The notes beneath the pieces were generated by a model, which saw only the letters and a program-made list of their open reading frames with translations, had not been told where the DNA came from and did not search any database. The position numbers and the translations under genes are program-made. A stretch of 64,000 bases of DNA from Spongilla lacustris (taxonomy: Eukaryota > Porifera > Demospongiae > Spongillida > Spongillidae). The stretch spans positions 7,368,818-7,432,817 of the forward strand of contig OX442425.1 of NCBI GenBank assembly GCA_949361645.1, written 5' to 3'. Of the stretch, positions 44,102-56,774 are shown one piece after another. Position 1 is the first letter of the stretch. Every line of letters begins with the position of its first letter.

Positions 44102-45787
44102 CTGTAATACAAATATCATCATAACCAAAGACTTGACATGAGGAGGTGGTGGGTGAGGGGAGTTAGGAGAGGGAGGGAGAAGAAGATATGGCAATAAAGG
44201 CATATCGCTCTGCCTCCATCATTGGCCTGCCCTCTTACCATAGTTTTGTTATACACATTACATGTAGCAATGATTTCAGTACGATAGGTTTCCTTCCTAA
44301 CATTGTAAATTTACTCCCAAAGTTGAAATCTGTTCAGAAAGATCATGGTTTACGTGAACTTTGGCAGTGCCACCAGGTATTGTTTTATAACTCTGACCGC
44401 ACATTTGAGCACGTGTGTGCAAAAAGGACGTATGGAAATGACACACCCACTGCTAGGCAGACTCACTACATGTAGGTCTGTAATTGATTATAGGATGTAC
44501 CAGTACCAACTAATACATGTACATGCTGATGACATAATCATGTCATATGGTGTTGTTATCCACTAAACATGCACTTAAGTGTCTCTGGTCAGCTGTTTCT
44601 ACATAAACACGTACACATGTTAAATACACATGTGCATAGATCACTAAACCACAGACTAGGCTGCTTTTAAATGAACAGACCACACTGAGGATGGAACTAT
44701 TGTATGCTACACACACTACCATGACAGGCACATGATATTATGAAGTGGTTGATGGAGTATTTGAGCACCTTTTGGCCGTATGGAAATGACACACCCACTG
44801 CTAGGCAGTACTCGCTAAATGTAGGTGTGTAATTGATTATAGGATGTACCAGTATCAACTAATACATGTACATGCTGATGACATAATCATGTCATTATCT
44901 ACTAAGGCAGTCAGCACCTACCAGCTGCAATGACCTCATCACCGTGATCTTTGAAATAGTGTACATGTATAAAATTTTGTGTCTTTTGCATGGATGGCCC
45001 TCTGGCCACAGTTGGCAGTCCTCGCATGCTTCCTCCTTGCACTAAGCTTCTATAAGATCAATGGTACGGTAACCTTTCAATAATGTGTGTGATAGCCGAG
45101 ACTTAAAAAATGCTTTCAGTCTGGAGAACTCTGCAATCGATAGTCACTTTTTTAGACAATTTAAAATAAATAAATTATTCTGCAGTATAACTTCGTCAGC
45201 CAAACAGTCATCATTGAATAAGGGCAAACCTAGGCCACCTAAACCAGAGATAATATATAAAGGGATTGGCAATGTGTCACGTGAGCCATAGAGTAGAGTT
45301 TGGCGATTTTTAGAGTGCCATCTGACGTGGAGTAATTGGCAAGTGCATGTAAGTGTGAAACGGACATCAAAATTTGTTGGTTTGTTGCAACCACAAAAGG
45401 AAGACAGTACTCACTGTTGTGATCAAGTACATTAAAATAGAAGGCACTTTTTGTCATTTATATGGGGGTCAAGACATTATGTGATTGTCCTAAGTGTAAA
45501 GAATAGTCAGGAGGGCTCTTATCTGTGGGACAGCATCTTGTGCATCCGCGGGTTCTAAAAATTGGTTATATTTTAGTGTAATGTTCTGTTTTGACCCAAA
45601 GCGCGCTAATAACGATCCTTATAGTATATTGGGTATGCAAAACATGTGGGACAGTTAAGCCATAGCCACACAGAATAGTGTGGTAAAATGGATACTGGCT
45701 TGTAGCTCTTTCCTTATATTTTAGTATCCAAGTATTGTAGAGTGCCCCACACGTTTGGTTCATGGCGTGTATATTCTTTAAAAAGGG

Positions 45788-46516
45788 AATGAAATTTAGA
45801 TTAGGGCAACATCGGAAGAATGACGAGCGTGTGGAGCAAAGTGTATCATTTAGCCTCCATCATTGGCCTGCCCTCTTACCATAGTTTTGCTATACGCGTT
45901 AGCAGTGATTTTAGAATGTTTTTAGTATGATAGCTTTCCTTCCTAACATTGTAGATTTTGAAATCTGTTCGGGATGCACACGTGTGTACTGGAAACTCAG
46001 ATCAGATCATGATTTACTTTAACAGTGCCACTACACTGCCACCAGGTATTCTTTTGTAGTTCTGACCTCACATTATTTTCTACCTGGGTAACAGGTGGCT
46101 GTTTTCCTACTATTCACAACCTGGTACTACCAGATACACCTGTCCAGTGTGTGGTGTGCTTATCATGTTGACTAGGACATTTGAACACCTTGTCCAGCAG
46201 TGACCTGTCCAGTACAAGTGCTATGCATCACATCACAACCCATGGAGGAATATCTCTCCCCCAAAATGTTGCCAGTTTGCACCCTCAAGAGAGTAGGGTA
46301 CAAGTTGGATGATGTCCAGCAGTGGGTGCATGAGCCAGTCCAGCCACCTCCCCCTGTATGCCTCCAGTCTTTGCTGATGTTGGAAACATGGCAGCCAAAG
46401 CAGTTAACTATTTTGATGAGGATGGGTACTGTGGAGTGAATGGGGTACCCAGGTGTGACACAGTGTACTTCATGGAGGCCTTCCACTATGCCATAGAGCT
46501 GGGTCACCAGTACTGA
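45788..46516 (+). repeat. Multicopy intron block, copy 4
   Basis: The same order as the copy at 33 kb, more diverged (a few percent by eye). The terminal ORF (46,368-46,516) is intact with 'DGYCGVNGVPRCDTVYFMEA'. The preceding 44,700-45,760 matches 32,000-33,090. Confidence 0.75.
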
Positions 46517-46749
46517 GTCTCAATAGTTGAATATGGCACCCTTTCAGTGCACTTACCCAGACCATGGCCCAGCCATTTGGTTACCTTGCCAGGTTTCACA
46601 CCAGATATCTCAAACAGTGAAGTCTAAAAGCATTAGGCTCTTTCATAAATGTAATTGTATGTGTGTGGATATTAATAATGCATTTGCTTGGTGGGTGACA
46701 GACATTAATAAGCGTTAAGTGGCCCTGTTGTATATCATCTCTGCCTTAA

Positions 46750-46870
46750 CACAGGCCCTAGCCAGGAAGTCTGGTGGGGAGGCGCGGGTGTGGGGGGGTG
46801 GAGGGTGGGCGGGAATCAATTGATTCCCCCCCCCCCCCCCCCAATCCTCCTGGCTATAGGCTAGCATGTA
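46750..46870. mobile_element. Short G/C-tract element, copy 4
   Basis: CCCTAGCCAGGAAGTCTGG at the left and CCTCCTGGCTATAGGCTAGC at the right are roughly inverted; between them lie G-rich DNA, AATCAATTGATT and a C run. This is the copy in which terminal inverted repeats are easiest to see. Confidence 0.5.
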
Positions 46871-47131
46871 AACTTTTGTAACTGATTAAGTTCATGTACA
46901 TGTACACATACACCCATGATTAAAATCTAACCCTATGTACTGTACCCCTGGTTTAAGATGGTATATTACATGTACATTGTCAACCTGCAAATGGCACCTA
47001 CAACACTGAAGTGACAAGTAATTATTTGTACCTATGACATCATTATGACATGAACATGTACACAAGCTAGCTGAACTAAGGCATTACAAGAGTACTGTGT
47101 ATGTGTACAACAACAGTGTACATATACCAAC

Positions 47132-47230
47132 CTTATTAGTGTGATTGACATTAGCTCCTGCTTCAATGAGTGTCTTCACTACATCAAGATGTCCTTCATC
47201 ACTTGCTGTCATCAATGAACTCCAGCCAAC
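47132..47230 (-). CDS. Ankyrin repeat exon, type G
   Basis: A 99-bp phase-0 exon. It encodes 'VGWSSLMTASDEGHLDVV' then 'KTLIEAGANVNHTNK'; the conserved Pro of SPL is Ser. The upstream intron keeps the GGAGGTGGTGGGTGAGG part but no 28-bp array. Confidence 0.85.
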
Positions 47231-47649
47231 CTGTAATACAAATATCATCATAACCAGAGGCTTGACATGAGGAGGTGGTGGGTGAGGGGGCTAGGAGAGG
47301 GAGGGAGAAAACAATATGGCATTTTCCACACAATACTTTTTCATGAATTTTTAAATCCACACTTTAACAGATGTATGTGAAAACACAAAATTCTCTACAG
47401 CATTGTTCACCATCATAGCCTGTATCTTCAACTGGCAAATCATACATTTTTGCACTACATGAGTAGGCAGGTACATGTAATTGGATAAGTGTGAATACAT
47501 ATTAACACCGCATCAACGTGAAACGCGGGCTTTTTTGAATATTACCTCTTATTGCTTTATTAATTGGAAAAGTATATAATCAGAAACCTCACCCATTTGT
47601 ATAATACATGTACTTTATTTGGAATGGTCTTTTATAAACGACTCCTTAT

Positions 47650-49345
47650 TCCATGAAATGGTCGAACCAGTACACAGTTTTTGATGTGGAAAATGCCCTC
47701 GGGTACACTTTATTCGTGGTCATGTTTCCCACCAACTTCAGCATTACAGCATTAAACATTGATTACATAACTATAGGAGGGTACATGTATATAAAACATT
47801 TTTCAAACAGGCCAAAGGTTCTATTGTACTCATTATCAGCAGTAAGTTACGAGACATTTTGTGTGGTCAAACTGCTAGCCTCGTCCCCCAGGCCATCAAT
47901 TGAGGTTTGGGAAAAAAGATGGCCTGGTCTCCATTGCAACTCTGTTAGCATGCATGCGCTTGCCATTACCAAGTTAAGTGGTAATTGTATACTTATGTAA
48001 TTTTTTTGTACACCTTTCCGTACACAATCTCGTTTTCAGCGTAAACTCTTCCTCGTCACAGACTGTCGTGTATGTAGAGTTTCGTACGTCGACTTACTAT
48101 CCCTTGCTCCTTGGACCAAATTCTTACTTCTACGATTGGTATGTGTAGGCTGGCCACCTCACGCTACTTGCCACATGCTGAAAACCTACTTGTACTCTCA
48201 TGGTGCACACTCATTGGCAAAGGCCTTGTCCGTTGATACCAGACTCCTTCTCGCCACCAAAGTTTTCCAAGTGTGTAGGTAGTTCCAATGAGTGCGCACC
48301 ACAAGAGTTTTCAGCATTGTGGCTATATACATGTATTTTTGACTGAACCTGTATCATGCATGTTTTTAAAAATGGCCTTTACAATCCCAATGCAGCATTG
48401 TAGTCATATCTCCACTCCTGAGGCATTGCAGAGCAACAGGCCAAACTTGGGTGGGCGCCATTTGGAGTTCAATGTCCAAAATCCACACAAGTCTTGTTTT
48501 CCAATTAGTGCCCACCCAAGACCGCTGGCCTGTACTAAGCCTCAGAAGCGTTGAGTGGCACACGTGCTCCAACTTACAGGTGGCAAGACATTAAATATTT
48601 ACCCTCGTTAAACAATTTAGCTTGCATCACATGAGTAAATTGAAAATAGCCCAATGCACTACATGTAGATGGGAATGCAATACAATATGCCATTCTATAA
48701 AATCTTGATTGATGCTACCAACATTCCGGCACACAGAACGACTTTGGATAACTTAGACGCCACAGTCCTTTATTACTTACATAATGACATAATGAGTCTG
48801 GGTATGAGACCAGAGGGAGGAAGGGATGGAGGGAAGGGAGGGGAAGGAGGGGAAGGAGGGGAAGGAGGGAGGGGAGGGGAAGGAGGGAGGGAAGGGAGGG
48901 GAAGGAGGAACTATTGTGTAGTGGCATTTTATGCAGACATACTTTTCCATGCATAGCATTGTACATCATCATAGCCCAGCCTCCTTTGGAATTACGTACA
49001 TGTACATGTGCTGGAATGGTTGTTAGTTGTATGGTTTGTGTGCAATCATACATGTAATAGTTTTCATGTAAGCCCAAGAATGTACAATCTAGTTATAAAA
49101 CATCACATGACTTACATCAGATGTTGCTATATTCACATTAGCACCTGCTCCCAACAAGGTCTGCACTACATCATGATGACCATTCTCACTTGCCCAATAC
49201 AATGGAGTTGCATTGACCTGGTAAGAAGTGAAGGAACAAAACACATCAAACAATACACTTCTCATACAACCATGTACATGTACATGTGTAGCAATATGCA
49301 GGTGAGACCAGTTGAAAAGAAGATGGAACTTTCCTATGCTACAGA
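47650..49345. repeat. Intron/exon segment duplicated at 7,745-9,375
   Basis: The counterpart in the second gene of the segment described at 7,745. The purine tract at 48,815-48,908 is expanded relative to 8,878-8,938. Confidence 0.85.
49116..49217 (-). CDS. Ankyrin repeat exon, type Y
   Basis: A 102-bp phase-0 exon. It encodes 'VNATPLYWASENGHHDVV' then 'QTLLGAGANVNIATSD'. Asn replaces Asp in the GADVN turn. Confidence 0.87.
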
Positions 49346-49446
49346 TTTTATGGTTGTTTTGTTATATTTTTGTATGGTTTGTGTGCAATCATACATGTAA
49401 TAGTTTTCAAGATTGGCAATAATGTACAAAACATCACATGACTTAC

Positions 49447-49831
49447 ATCAGATCTTGCTGTATTCACATCAGCACCTGCTCCCAACAAGGTCTGCACTAC
49501 ACATGGGCGTAGACAACTTCCCCAAACTGGGGGGGCTACTTTAACCACTTGACCACTAATTAAATATTCATTGTTGTAAAGCATGTCGCTATTATCCTGG
49601 CTAATGAATTCGTGTCACGCAACGCAAGTAGATTACAAATTTTTGGAATGTTTGTGTAATTTTTGATACATGTACTAAATAAAGAAGTGAAACCAGACTC
49701 GGATGATAAAAATCATGATCGGAGGCAAAAAACTGGGGGGGCTATTGCCCCCTCTGCCCCCCCCTTGCCTACGCCTATGCTACATCATGATGACCTTTAT
49801 AACTTGCCCAATACAATGCAGTTGTATTGTC
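49447..49831 (-). pseudogene. Ankyrin type-Y exon split by a 278-bp insertion
   Basis: The outer parts form a normal 102-bp exon (acceptor TTATCAG at 49,832, donor GTAAGT at 49,446), equivalent to 10,215-10,316. Within the GHHDVV helix codons the sequence is interrupted from 49,502 to 49,779 plus a 5-bp duplication, 283 bases in all, which shifts the frame. Unless the exon is skipped (it is a multiple of three without the insert) the second gene is disrupted here. Confidence 0.9.
49502..49779. mobile_element. 278-bp MITE-like insertion in an ankyrin exon
   Basis: Inverted ends CATGGGCGTAGACAA and, at the right, the complement of CATAGGCGTAGGCAA; flanking duplication CTACA at 49,497-49,501 and 49,780-49,784. 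The subterminal parts repeat AAACTGGGGGGGCTA in direct orientation near both ends, followed at the right by a C-rich tract. It has no coding capacity. Confidence 0.88.
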
Positions 49832-50472
49832 CTGATAACAAATGAAGAAACAAACATGACCATTGTGGAAACAACTACTCACTATGAAGCTACGTATCAA
49901 AAGCCATTAGTGGCAAAGATGCTATGGCAAGTATGGTGCCCTCCAGGGTATTTTTATTAAATGTGCACAACACTTGTACCACTTTTTGAGGCATCCCCCC
50001 CCCCACCCCCAAGACAGTGGGTGTGACAATTGTGGACTTGCTATATTAGGGGTGAATCAAGAATTGTTCACCTGTATGCCACTTGTATTTGCAAGGGGAC
50101 CCTCCAATTAGGTCAAGTTATTTAGCTTTATTCAGAGGGTTACTAGTACCAAACCAAAGTACAGTAGTGGTCAAAATAAACACCACACATCATCTTAGTG
50201 CAAAGATCTGGCAACTATCCAGCATGATCTATAAAATAACCATATCTAAAATGAAAGCCAATATCAACAAATAAAAAGTGTTAACAATGCATACACATAG
50301 TGGGTTCTAGGTCAGTGCATACTAGCTTGTCATAAGTAGCACATGTCTAGGATGATGCTTCAAACAGACTAAAGCCTCTATCATATTTGACATGATCCGT
50401 TTTGTTTTTATTTTTCAACTTGGTAAACTCAGAATTAAGACACCACTTTATCCCCTTTGGAAACACACCCAC

Positions 50473-50574
50473 CTCATACTTCACATTCACATCCACACCA
50501 CCCATAGCCAGTAGTCTCCTCACAGTGGCTATGTCACCATCTTTTGCAGCAGCCAACAGTTGTGTTGAAGAAAC
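50473..50574 (-). CDS. Ankyrin N-cap exon, start of the second ankyrin gene
   Basis: A 102-bp phase-0 exon from acceptor ACTCCAG to donor GTGGGT. It encodes 'VSSTQLLAAAKDGDIATV' then 'RRLLAMGGVDVNVKYE'. Paralogue of 10,954-11,031 but with eight more codons at the 5' side, the acceptor having stayed at the same CTCCAG while intervening sequence differs. The upstream first exon was not found. Confidence 0.82.
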
Positions 50575-50584
50575 CTGGAGTACA

Positions 50585-50935
50585 TAGGCCTATCATTAAT
50601 GTACACCAGCAGTCTGCAGTATGTAGACCTATCATTAATGTACACCAGCAGTCTGCAGTATGTAGGCCTATCATTAATGTACACCAGCAGTCTGCAGTAT
50701 GTAGGCCTATCATTAATGTACACCAGCAGTCTGCAGTACATGTATGTAGGCCTATCATTAATGTACACCAACAGTCTGCAGTATGTAGGCCTATCATTAA
50801 TGTAAACCAGCAGTCTGCAGTATGTAGGCCTATCATTAATGTACACCAGCAGTCTGCAGTATGTAGGCCTATCATTAATGTACACCAGCAGTCTGCAGTA
50901 TGTAGGCATGTCATTAATGTACACCAGCAGTCTGT
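50585..50935. repeat. 39-bp minisatellite, array C
   Basis: Nine copies of the 39-bp unit, one with a 6-bp ACATGT-type expansion (near 50,740), immediately upstream of the N-cap exon, as at 11,041. Confidence 0.95.
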
Positions 50936-51099
50936 GTGAGCATGTACATGTAGGCCAATTTTAATATTAATATGGCAGTCTGTTATGACATTCCCTCATC
51001 TATGTGATGAAAGTTTACTCTTTACCTGTATCATTGTATGGTAATATTTGGGCTATTCCCTTATTTATCCATTAACCCTTATAGATGACATCAATTGCA

Positions 51100-53870
51100 A
51101 ACACACCCCCTCCCCCCAGGGGACAATATATTAGATCACCCTGGACAAGCATATATTATATATCGCCAAAACCACCTGGTACCTGGGACAGACTTTTTAA
51201 TGGCCCTAGAAGAAGCTTCTATGTTTTTCCACCTCCACCCAATGCAGGACAAGCTTTTACATGTACTATATCTTTCTAAACCCTGCTAAAGCCATTTAAA
51301 TGACCACTCCCCGGGACATATCTTCAATATCTTTTATTGGCATCCATAGGGTGTGCGGGTAAATAAATAATTACCCAAAGGTTATGAAATGCTTGAATAA
51401 AAATTCAACACTAGTTCGACTAGGCAATCAGTGTCCATTAGATCATTTCTATCAGATATAGAATCTGGTTACATGTACATGTAACTATATGATACAAAAT
51501 AAAAAGGTTTTTGCGCGTTACACAAAAGCCATTTTGTAAGCAGGTTTTTGACATTACAAAGGCATAAAAAAAGGGGGAAATTTAATATAATCTGATCCTG
51601 CATTTGACATATGTTGAACATATGCTGTCACACAAAAATAGTACCGGGCGATAAAAACCGGAAAGGTATAATTTTGGTTGCGAAAGTGTACTGAGCTTGC
51701 CAGAAGTGTCAGGATAGTTAGTATTTTACGTCATATATAGTGTTTAACATGTGTCATTGTTTGATATACATGGCATGTGATATAAGTTCATATAATACAT
51801 TTTACATGAATAAAAACACTTAATTAAAAGGAGGTACTTATATGTGGGTATGTAACATATTGGAGGCTGCTGTAGCCCAGGCTAGGTAGGTGATGGTCTT
51901 TTCTGGTATGTTTAAATGCTCCCAGTTTTAGTATTGATCATTACACAAGTTCAATTGAACTAGCCTTATATTACAAGTGAAATCTATCAAGTTGAATGTT
52001 AAATGGTAAAAAACAGTTTTCCTGCACAATTCAAAGAGGGGATCATCATTGTAACAATTAACAGTAATATGCCTGGCACTAAATACTATGAACTGTTAAT
52101 TGAAGTAAACCTGCACATCAAAGTTTTGCTTGAACTCGCTTGATGTGCAGGTTTAGAATGATTAACGTTACTTATGAAGTGCTATGAGACCTGCAGTGTA
52201 TACCAGTATAAATGAAATTATATACAATGGCAGTAATGAGTTTCACTTTACGACAGCTTTTAAGAATCTTTTATACATTATGCACCTGGTCGTCAAAACG
52301 ATACAACGCCATTGAGGCATCAACGAAAGCAATTCGCCTTATCACACATATTATCACTGTATATTGTCTTCCGGAATGTATGACCAGTAATCTTTTGGCA
52401 GCCAAAATGTACCGACATGCGCTTCCATGACTGCGTTTTTGTTCGTTCTACAGCAGGTCCATACTTGTGTGACAAATCCATAAACTACGCCAAGGCACTG
52501 TATTCAACATCAAATGTAGCTAATCACCCTTTTTCACTATCCGGACAGTTATGGCCAGGTCGGTACACCTTTGGCAACCGAAATTGTACCTCTCCTGTAC
52601 AATTTTGGCTGCCAATGCAAAAGCCCAGTAGAATTTTCGCCCAGTACAATTTTTTGCATGTCAGTGTATACATAAGACCAGCTGAAGTTTATAACTCAAC
52701 CACTGTTTTTATTAATGTCGTACAAGTGATAAAATACAATGCTGAATTGATGAAGCTAAACGGTGCTTTTAATAGCACATAGACTTGAACCCTACCTCAT
52801 AGGGAACCAAACAAAAATGTAAACAGCTTCAAAAGTTGACTTCATATATTATTATTATTACCGAAAGGTCAGCACACCGTGACCACTTTAATTATTTGGG
52901 TGCCAAGGGCAAATTTGTATGCATTATAGTCATTGGTCCATGATAGCACATACATGTAAATGGAGATTCAATGATAAGTTCTGTTCTTGAAGATGGGCAC
53001 AACGTGTTAAGGAGGAGTATGGTACATAAACTAATTGTAGGAAGTAGTACAACTCTTCAAATTCTTGCAACACTACACAAACTGTTACCGGTGCATCCCT
53101 TAGGTCATATGCTAGGTGTGCACATTTTTGATGTGGGAGAAACGTAAATCAGCAATTGACAGTTTGTACACCCCTGTTGATGCCAATAAATGTTGTCCAG
53201 TGGGGTAGAGGGAATATGTCCCCGGGGGTGGGGGTTGGATGGCGTAATAAAAGTTTGTCCAGGGAGGATTGGAACAACATAGAATCTTGTCCAAGGGGGA
53301 GGGGGGGGGGGGGGGGGGTACGTTTGCAATTACTGTATAATTTAAGTGAAATACGTATCAGTATTTTAAAAATTCGCCATAACATCCGTATCAGTTATAA
53401 ACTACGTACATTCGATTTTTAAAAAAAACGTCCGTAGTATACGTATTCGCTAAAGCCTTGCACTAGTAATGTTATAATACGTATGATGTAAGCTGCCAGC
53501 CGCATGCTGCCGTTGCTGGTCTGCTTGAACAAATAGACTTCTATGGAGGAAGAAGAAACCCAGCTTCCAGAAAATCTGGCAAGCTATTATATCGCTATTC
53601 GCACTTCACCATGCAGCAGGTCGCACAATCAAATTAAAAACTAGAATCTATAGTTACTATACGCGGCGTAACACTTGTGTACAAATTAAGTATTGATTAC
53701 CTTGCGGGAATTATAAATTGTACGTACACTGTACATGTATTCGTATTAATTAAGTAGGCCTATGTATTGTATTGGTACTTCAGTGACATGCGAACATTAT
53801 TGGATACATGTAAATTGTACCATTTTACATGCACAAGGTACCCCTAAACAGTTCAAGGTGTTATCCCAAC
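51100..53870. other. Probable intergenic region, no gene recognised
   Basis: The first 200 bases are the diverged counterpart of 11,390-11,600. A perfect 15-bp-arm hairpin lies at 52,107-52,154 (AAACCTGCACATCAA, 18-base loop, complement). A G run occurs at 53,299-53,320. The frame at 52,212-52,782 has no recognisable motif. Confidence 0.5.
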
Positions 53871-53929
53871 GATGACGGCGTCACAGGCAGTGGATCTCGT
53901 GAACCCACAGATTCATTGGGTCAATCACT

Positions 53930-54900
53930 TCCTTTGGGTACTCACATATAGGTATCTAACCAGTACCACCAGTTGTAGCTTACTTGCGCCATGTGTGTCA
54001 CGTATGTCCAACTTTAAAATCCTTCAATCTCACGATCAGTTCACAACCTTTCAAACAATTCGTACCCAGCCCCACATGTACGTAAGCGTTATTTGTGCAT
54101 CGAAAAACGATATTACTTACGTAATTAGTATAATACGAGATAAAATGGATTACGGTGCTCCCCTCCTCAATCTGGCAAGATATGTATTGGTGCAGACAAC
54201 TACATGCATGATTACCCTGTTTGTTCGAATATGCAAAATACATGTATGACTCCCGGATCAATGTTATATAATCATATGATTCGTTTCATCCTCTCAGTAC
54301 TATCACAGCTGATATTACATGGTGTCCGAGGTACCAATTGGGCAACGCACTGCACAGCTATATATACTGTTCTTGGTAGTATGAAATTGTATATGAATGT
54401 GAAACGATTCGTGTATGTATACATCTTAAAAAAAACCCTAAAATATAAATTCATAAATCTGGACTATACAATCACAGTATTACCTTCCTCTGTTCACCCG
54501 CAAAGGTGAAGTATGAAATTCTATCCTTGGGCCGTACCATCATGGCTGCTCCAACCTTGGACTTGTCTTCAAGCAACAACTGAAGCATCCCCGGCCCTTG
54601 GCCACAAGGTCTGGACTGTAGTGATGAGCATGACAAGAGGTTCACATAATCATCCCTCCTATGTGGGGTACATCTCCAAGCCATGCAGCCACACCCACCA
54701 AATGGGTAGTATATATATATGCCCACACATAGTGCACATTCAGTTGTTCTGCCTCAAGTCTACCAAGTTTTTCCCACCAAAGCATTACTGTCCCCATTTT
54801 AAGGACAGATGCAATTCACTCTAACTCCATTACAATCTAATAGGTCCTGAGACGGGAGTGTAATCTTAGGGCATAATGGTGTGTAGTGATGTAATGATAG
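53930..54900. repeat. Second copy of the 13.35-15.15 kb segment, partly inverted
   Basis: 53,930-54,270 is direct and 54,298-54,900 is inverted relative to the first copy. One junction falls near 54,285-54,300 (TCATCCTCTCAGTACTATCA). Confidence 0.85.
54472..54840 (-). pseudogene. 15-hydroxyprostaglandin dehydrogenase-like remnant, second copy
   Basis: Counterpart of 14,687-14,958 on the opposite strand. 'NGVRVNCICP' is followed by a stop, and the second part is frameshifted by extra bases in AAGGGCCGGGGATG, after which the frame 'GMLQLLLEDKSKVGAAMM' continues with 'VRPKDRISYF' to a stop at 54,472, extending further than the first copy in the manner of the HPGD C-terminus. Clearly non-functional. 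Confidence 0.6.
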
Positions 54901-55850
54901 GGTGTAATGGCAAGGAACGATTTACATTTTATAGCTATTTTGCCACGCAAAATCGAAGTTGATTAGCAACTGGGTTCAGTTATTTAGCAATTTGTTCTCA
55001 TCAAGATGTGTGATGATTCATCATTTGAACACATTGAAGGATTTACAGAAGAGTTACTTGTTGGTTGTGGATGGATATCCAAAAAAATAAAAGCAATAAA
55101 TGCGCTAGTGCTTTACGACTTCTTTATAACTACACATCTACTTGTACGTGTACCGGTGTGGCAAGGGCACTATAAAAATGATGGAGGTTTAGTGTACAAC
55201 ATGCCAGGAGGGGTTATTCCTATCCACCACTTTAATAGCAGTGTGCAACTTGTCATTGTCAAAATGAAGATCCAAACTTACAGACAACCAAGCAGCTGCA
55301 TGGGTGGGTGGGTGGGGGGAGATACAGAGAGTACTCAAGCCATATGAGCACATGACAAGGAAGTGAACACAGTTGCATTGGTTGTCTGGACTGTCAGAGA
55401 AGCTAAGCTGAGATGATAAGGTAAGAAAGTCAGGCTGTCCCAAGAGGATGGATTATACTAATCAATTGCAGCTGTGAGTTGAATATAGGCACAATCAGAC
55501 TTGCAAAACAAGGCAATGTAGGCCGGCACCAGATGAATGATGGAATATAGAGAAGAGAGTCCAAAACCTCCACTATGATTCTTTTTGGGTGGTATTGATG
55601 CCAAAACGTTATAAGAACCGTGGTGAGCAAGATGGCATGAGGGCTACACTTGCCATTGCTATGTGGTATATATAGTCTTAGCTCCTAGAACCACACCACC
55701 TACAACTAAGTATGTAGGATCGAGAGAAACATCCACAAAAATTGAATATTACAAAAGTTAATGGATCCTACCTCCTATGAACAAAACTCATCATCCCCAA
55801 TTGGAGAGCCCAATACATGTAGCTCAAAGTTTTATATTATAAGTGTGCTT
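54901..55850. other. No gene recognised
   Basis: A plus-strand frame from ATG at 55,006 (113 codons, 'MCDDSSFEHIEGFTEELLV') has no family signature. Otherwise featureless. Confidence 0.4.
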
Positions 55851-55879
55851 CATGCTGTCCCTAGCTCTTCACTGGGCCT

Positions 55880-56500
55880 AAGAATGGGCAAGGAGTGGCA
55901 GTTGGTCTGTGCCTTAGAGTGGCTCTATGCAGCCCACATTCTTGTGGGGCAGTGGTTGACTGCTTAGGACTCCATGGTATCAGCTGTCGTTTCAGTTCTG
56001 GTCATCACTACATGTATCGTCCTGCTGCTCTAAATGACATCACCCATTGACCCCTGACCACTCCCCACATCCCATCCAGACTGGAACCCATGGCCCTAGA
56101 CCACTCTGATTCAAAACGTCCTGACAGCATCACAATAGTTCAATGGAAGAGCGGAAAACATTTTAGCTTGGGATGCCACATGTTCTGATACCTACATGTA
56201 TGCTCCATCTCACCTGGCAAAGCCCACTATGGCAGCAGGTGCATTGCTAGTAAGGCAGAGGACCTGACCAATACTACTCATATCTGCATGGACACCCAGG
56301 TAGATGTTTCATCCCTATTGCCATTGAAACTTCAGGAGTCTTTCCCTGATCTTTCTAAGAGAGCTAGGTCACAGGCTCTGAGCCATAACCGGTGACACCA
56401 AAAGTTATAGCTACCTGCTCCAGCACCTTTCAGTGGCTGTTCAAAGGGGCAATGAAGCCACCATCAGAGGAGCACATTTTTTTCACCTTCCACTACTGAG
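55880..56500 (+). pseudogene. Non-LTR retroelement remnant, family B
   Basis: Scattered plus-strand frames: 'HSCGAVVDCLGLHGISC' (Cys/His cluster), 'AALNDI', 'PSRLEPMALDHSDSKRPDS' and 'ASKAEDLT'. The order matches that of the family B motifs at 17,190. Many stops and frame changes. It probably continues as decayed sequence to about 56,500. Confidence 0.6.
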
Positions 56501-56774
56501 TTGTTTTTATGGTTTTAGTGTTAGTGTTATGGTATAATTATTGTATTTCTTTATTAAATTTTATTATTCAAACACGACAATAACCAACATACAAACTCAA
56601 ATGTATTCCTGATGAGGGCAGGAAAGTCTGCACAAAATAGCCCTCACATTTGCCCTAACTATATGGAGATTGAGCCAGCCATACAGCTCAATAATACCAT
56701 AGATTTGGGCCTGGATGAAGAAGTGGCTAGGTGAGAGGCTGACATGGAAAATGCCTCCAAAGCCTCCTTCCCCC

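Noticed and set aside
26764..50574. Counting every ankyrin module as an independent small gene
   Set aside because: Each exon has splice signals at both borders, no start or stop of its own, and a constant phase, so they are exons of longer genes.
52417..52782. 121-codon ORF beginning at 52,417
   Set aside because: Looks like chance; it contains repeated TACAATTTTGGC-type motifs and no domain, and lies where no exon of the neighbouring genes is expected.
55006..55347. 113-codon plus-strand ORF as a gene
   Set aside because: No recognisable domain, no paralogue in the first segment copy and no clear splice context; listed only as part of a featureless stretch.
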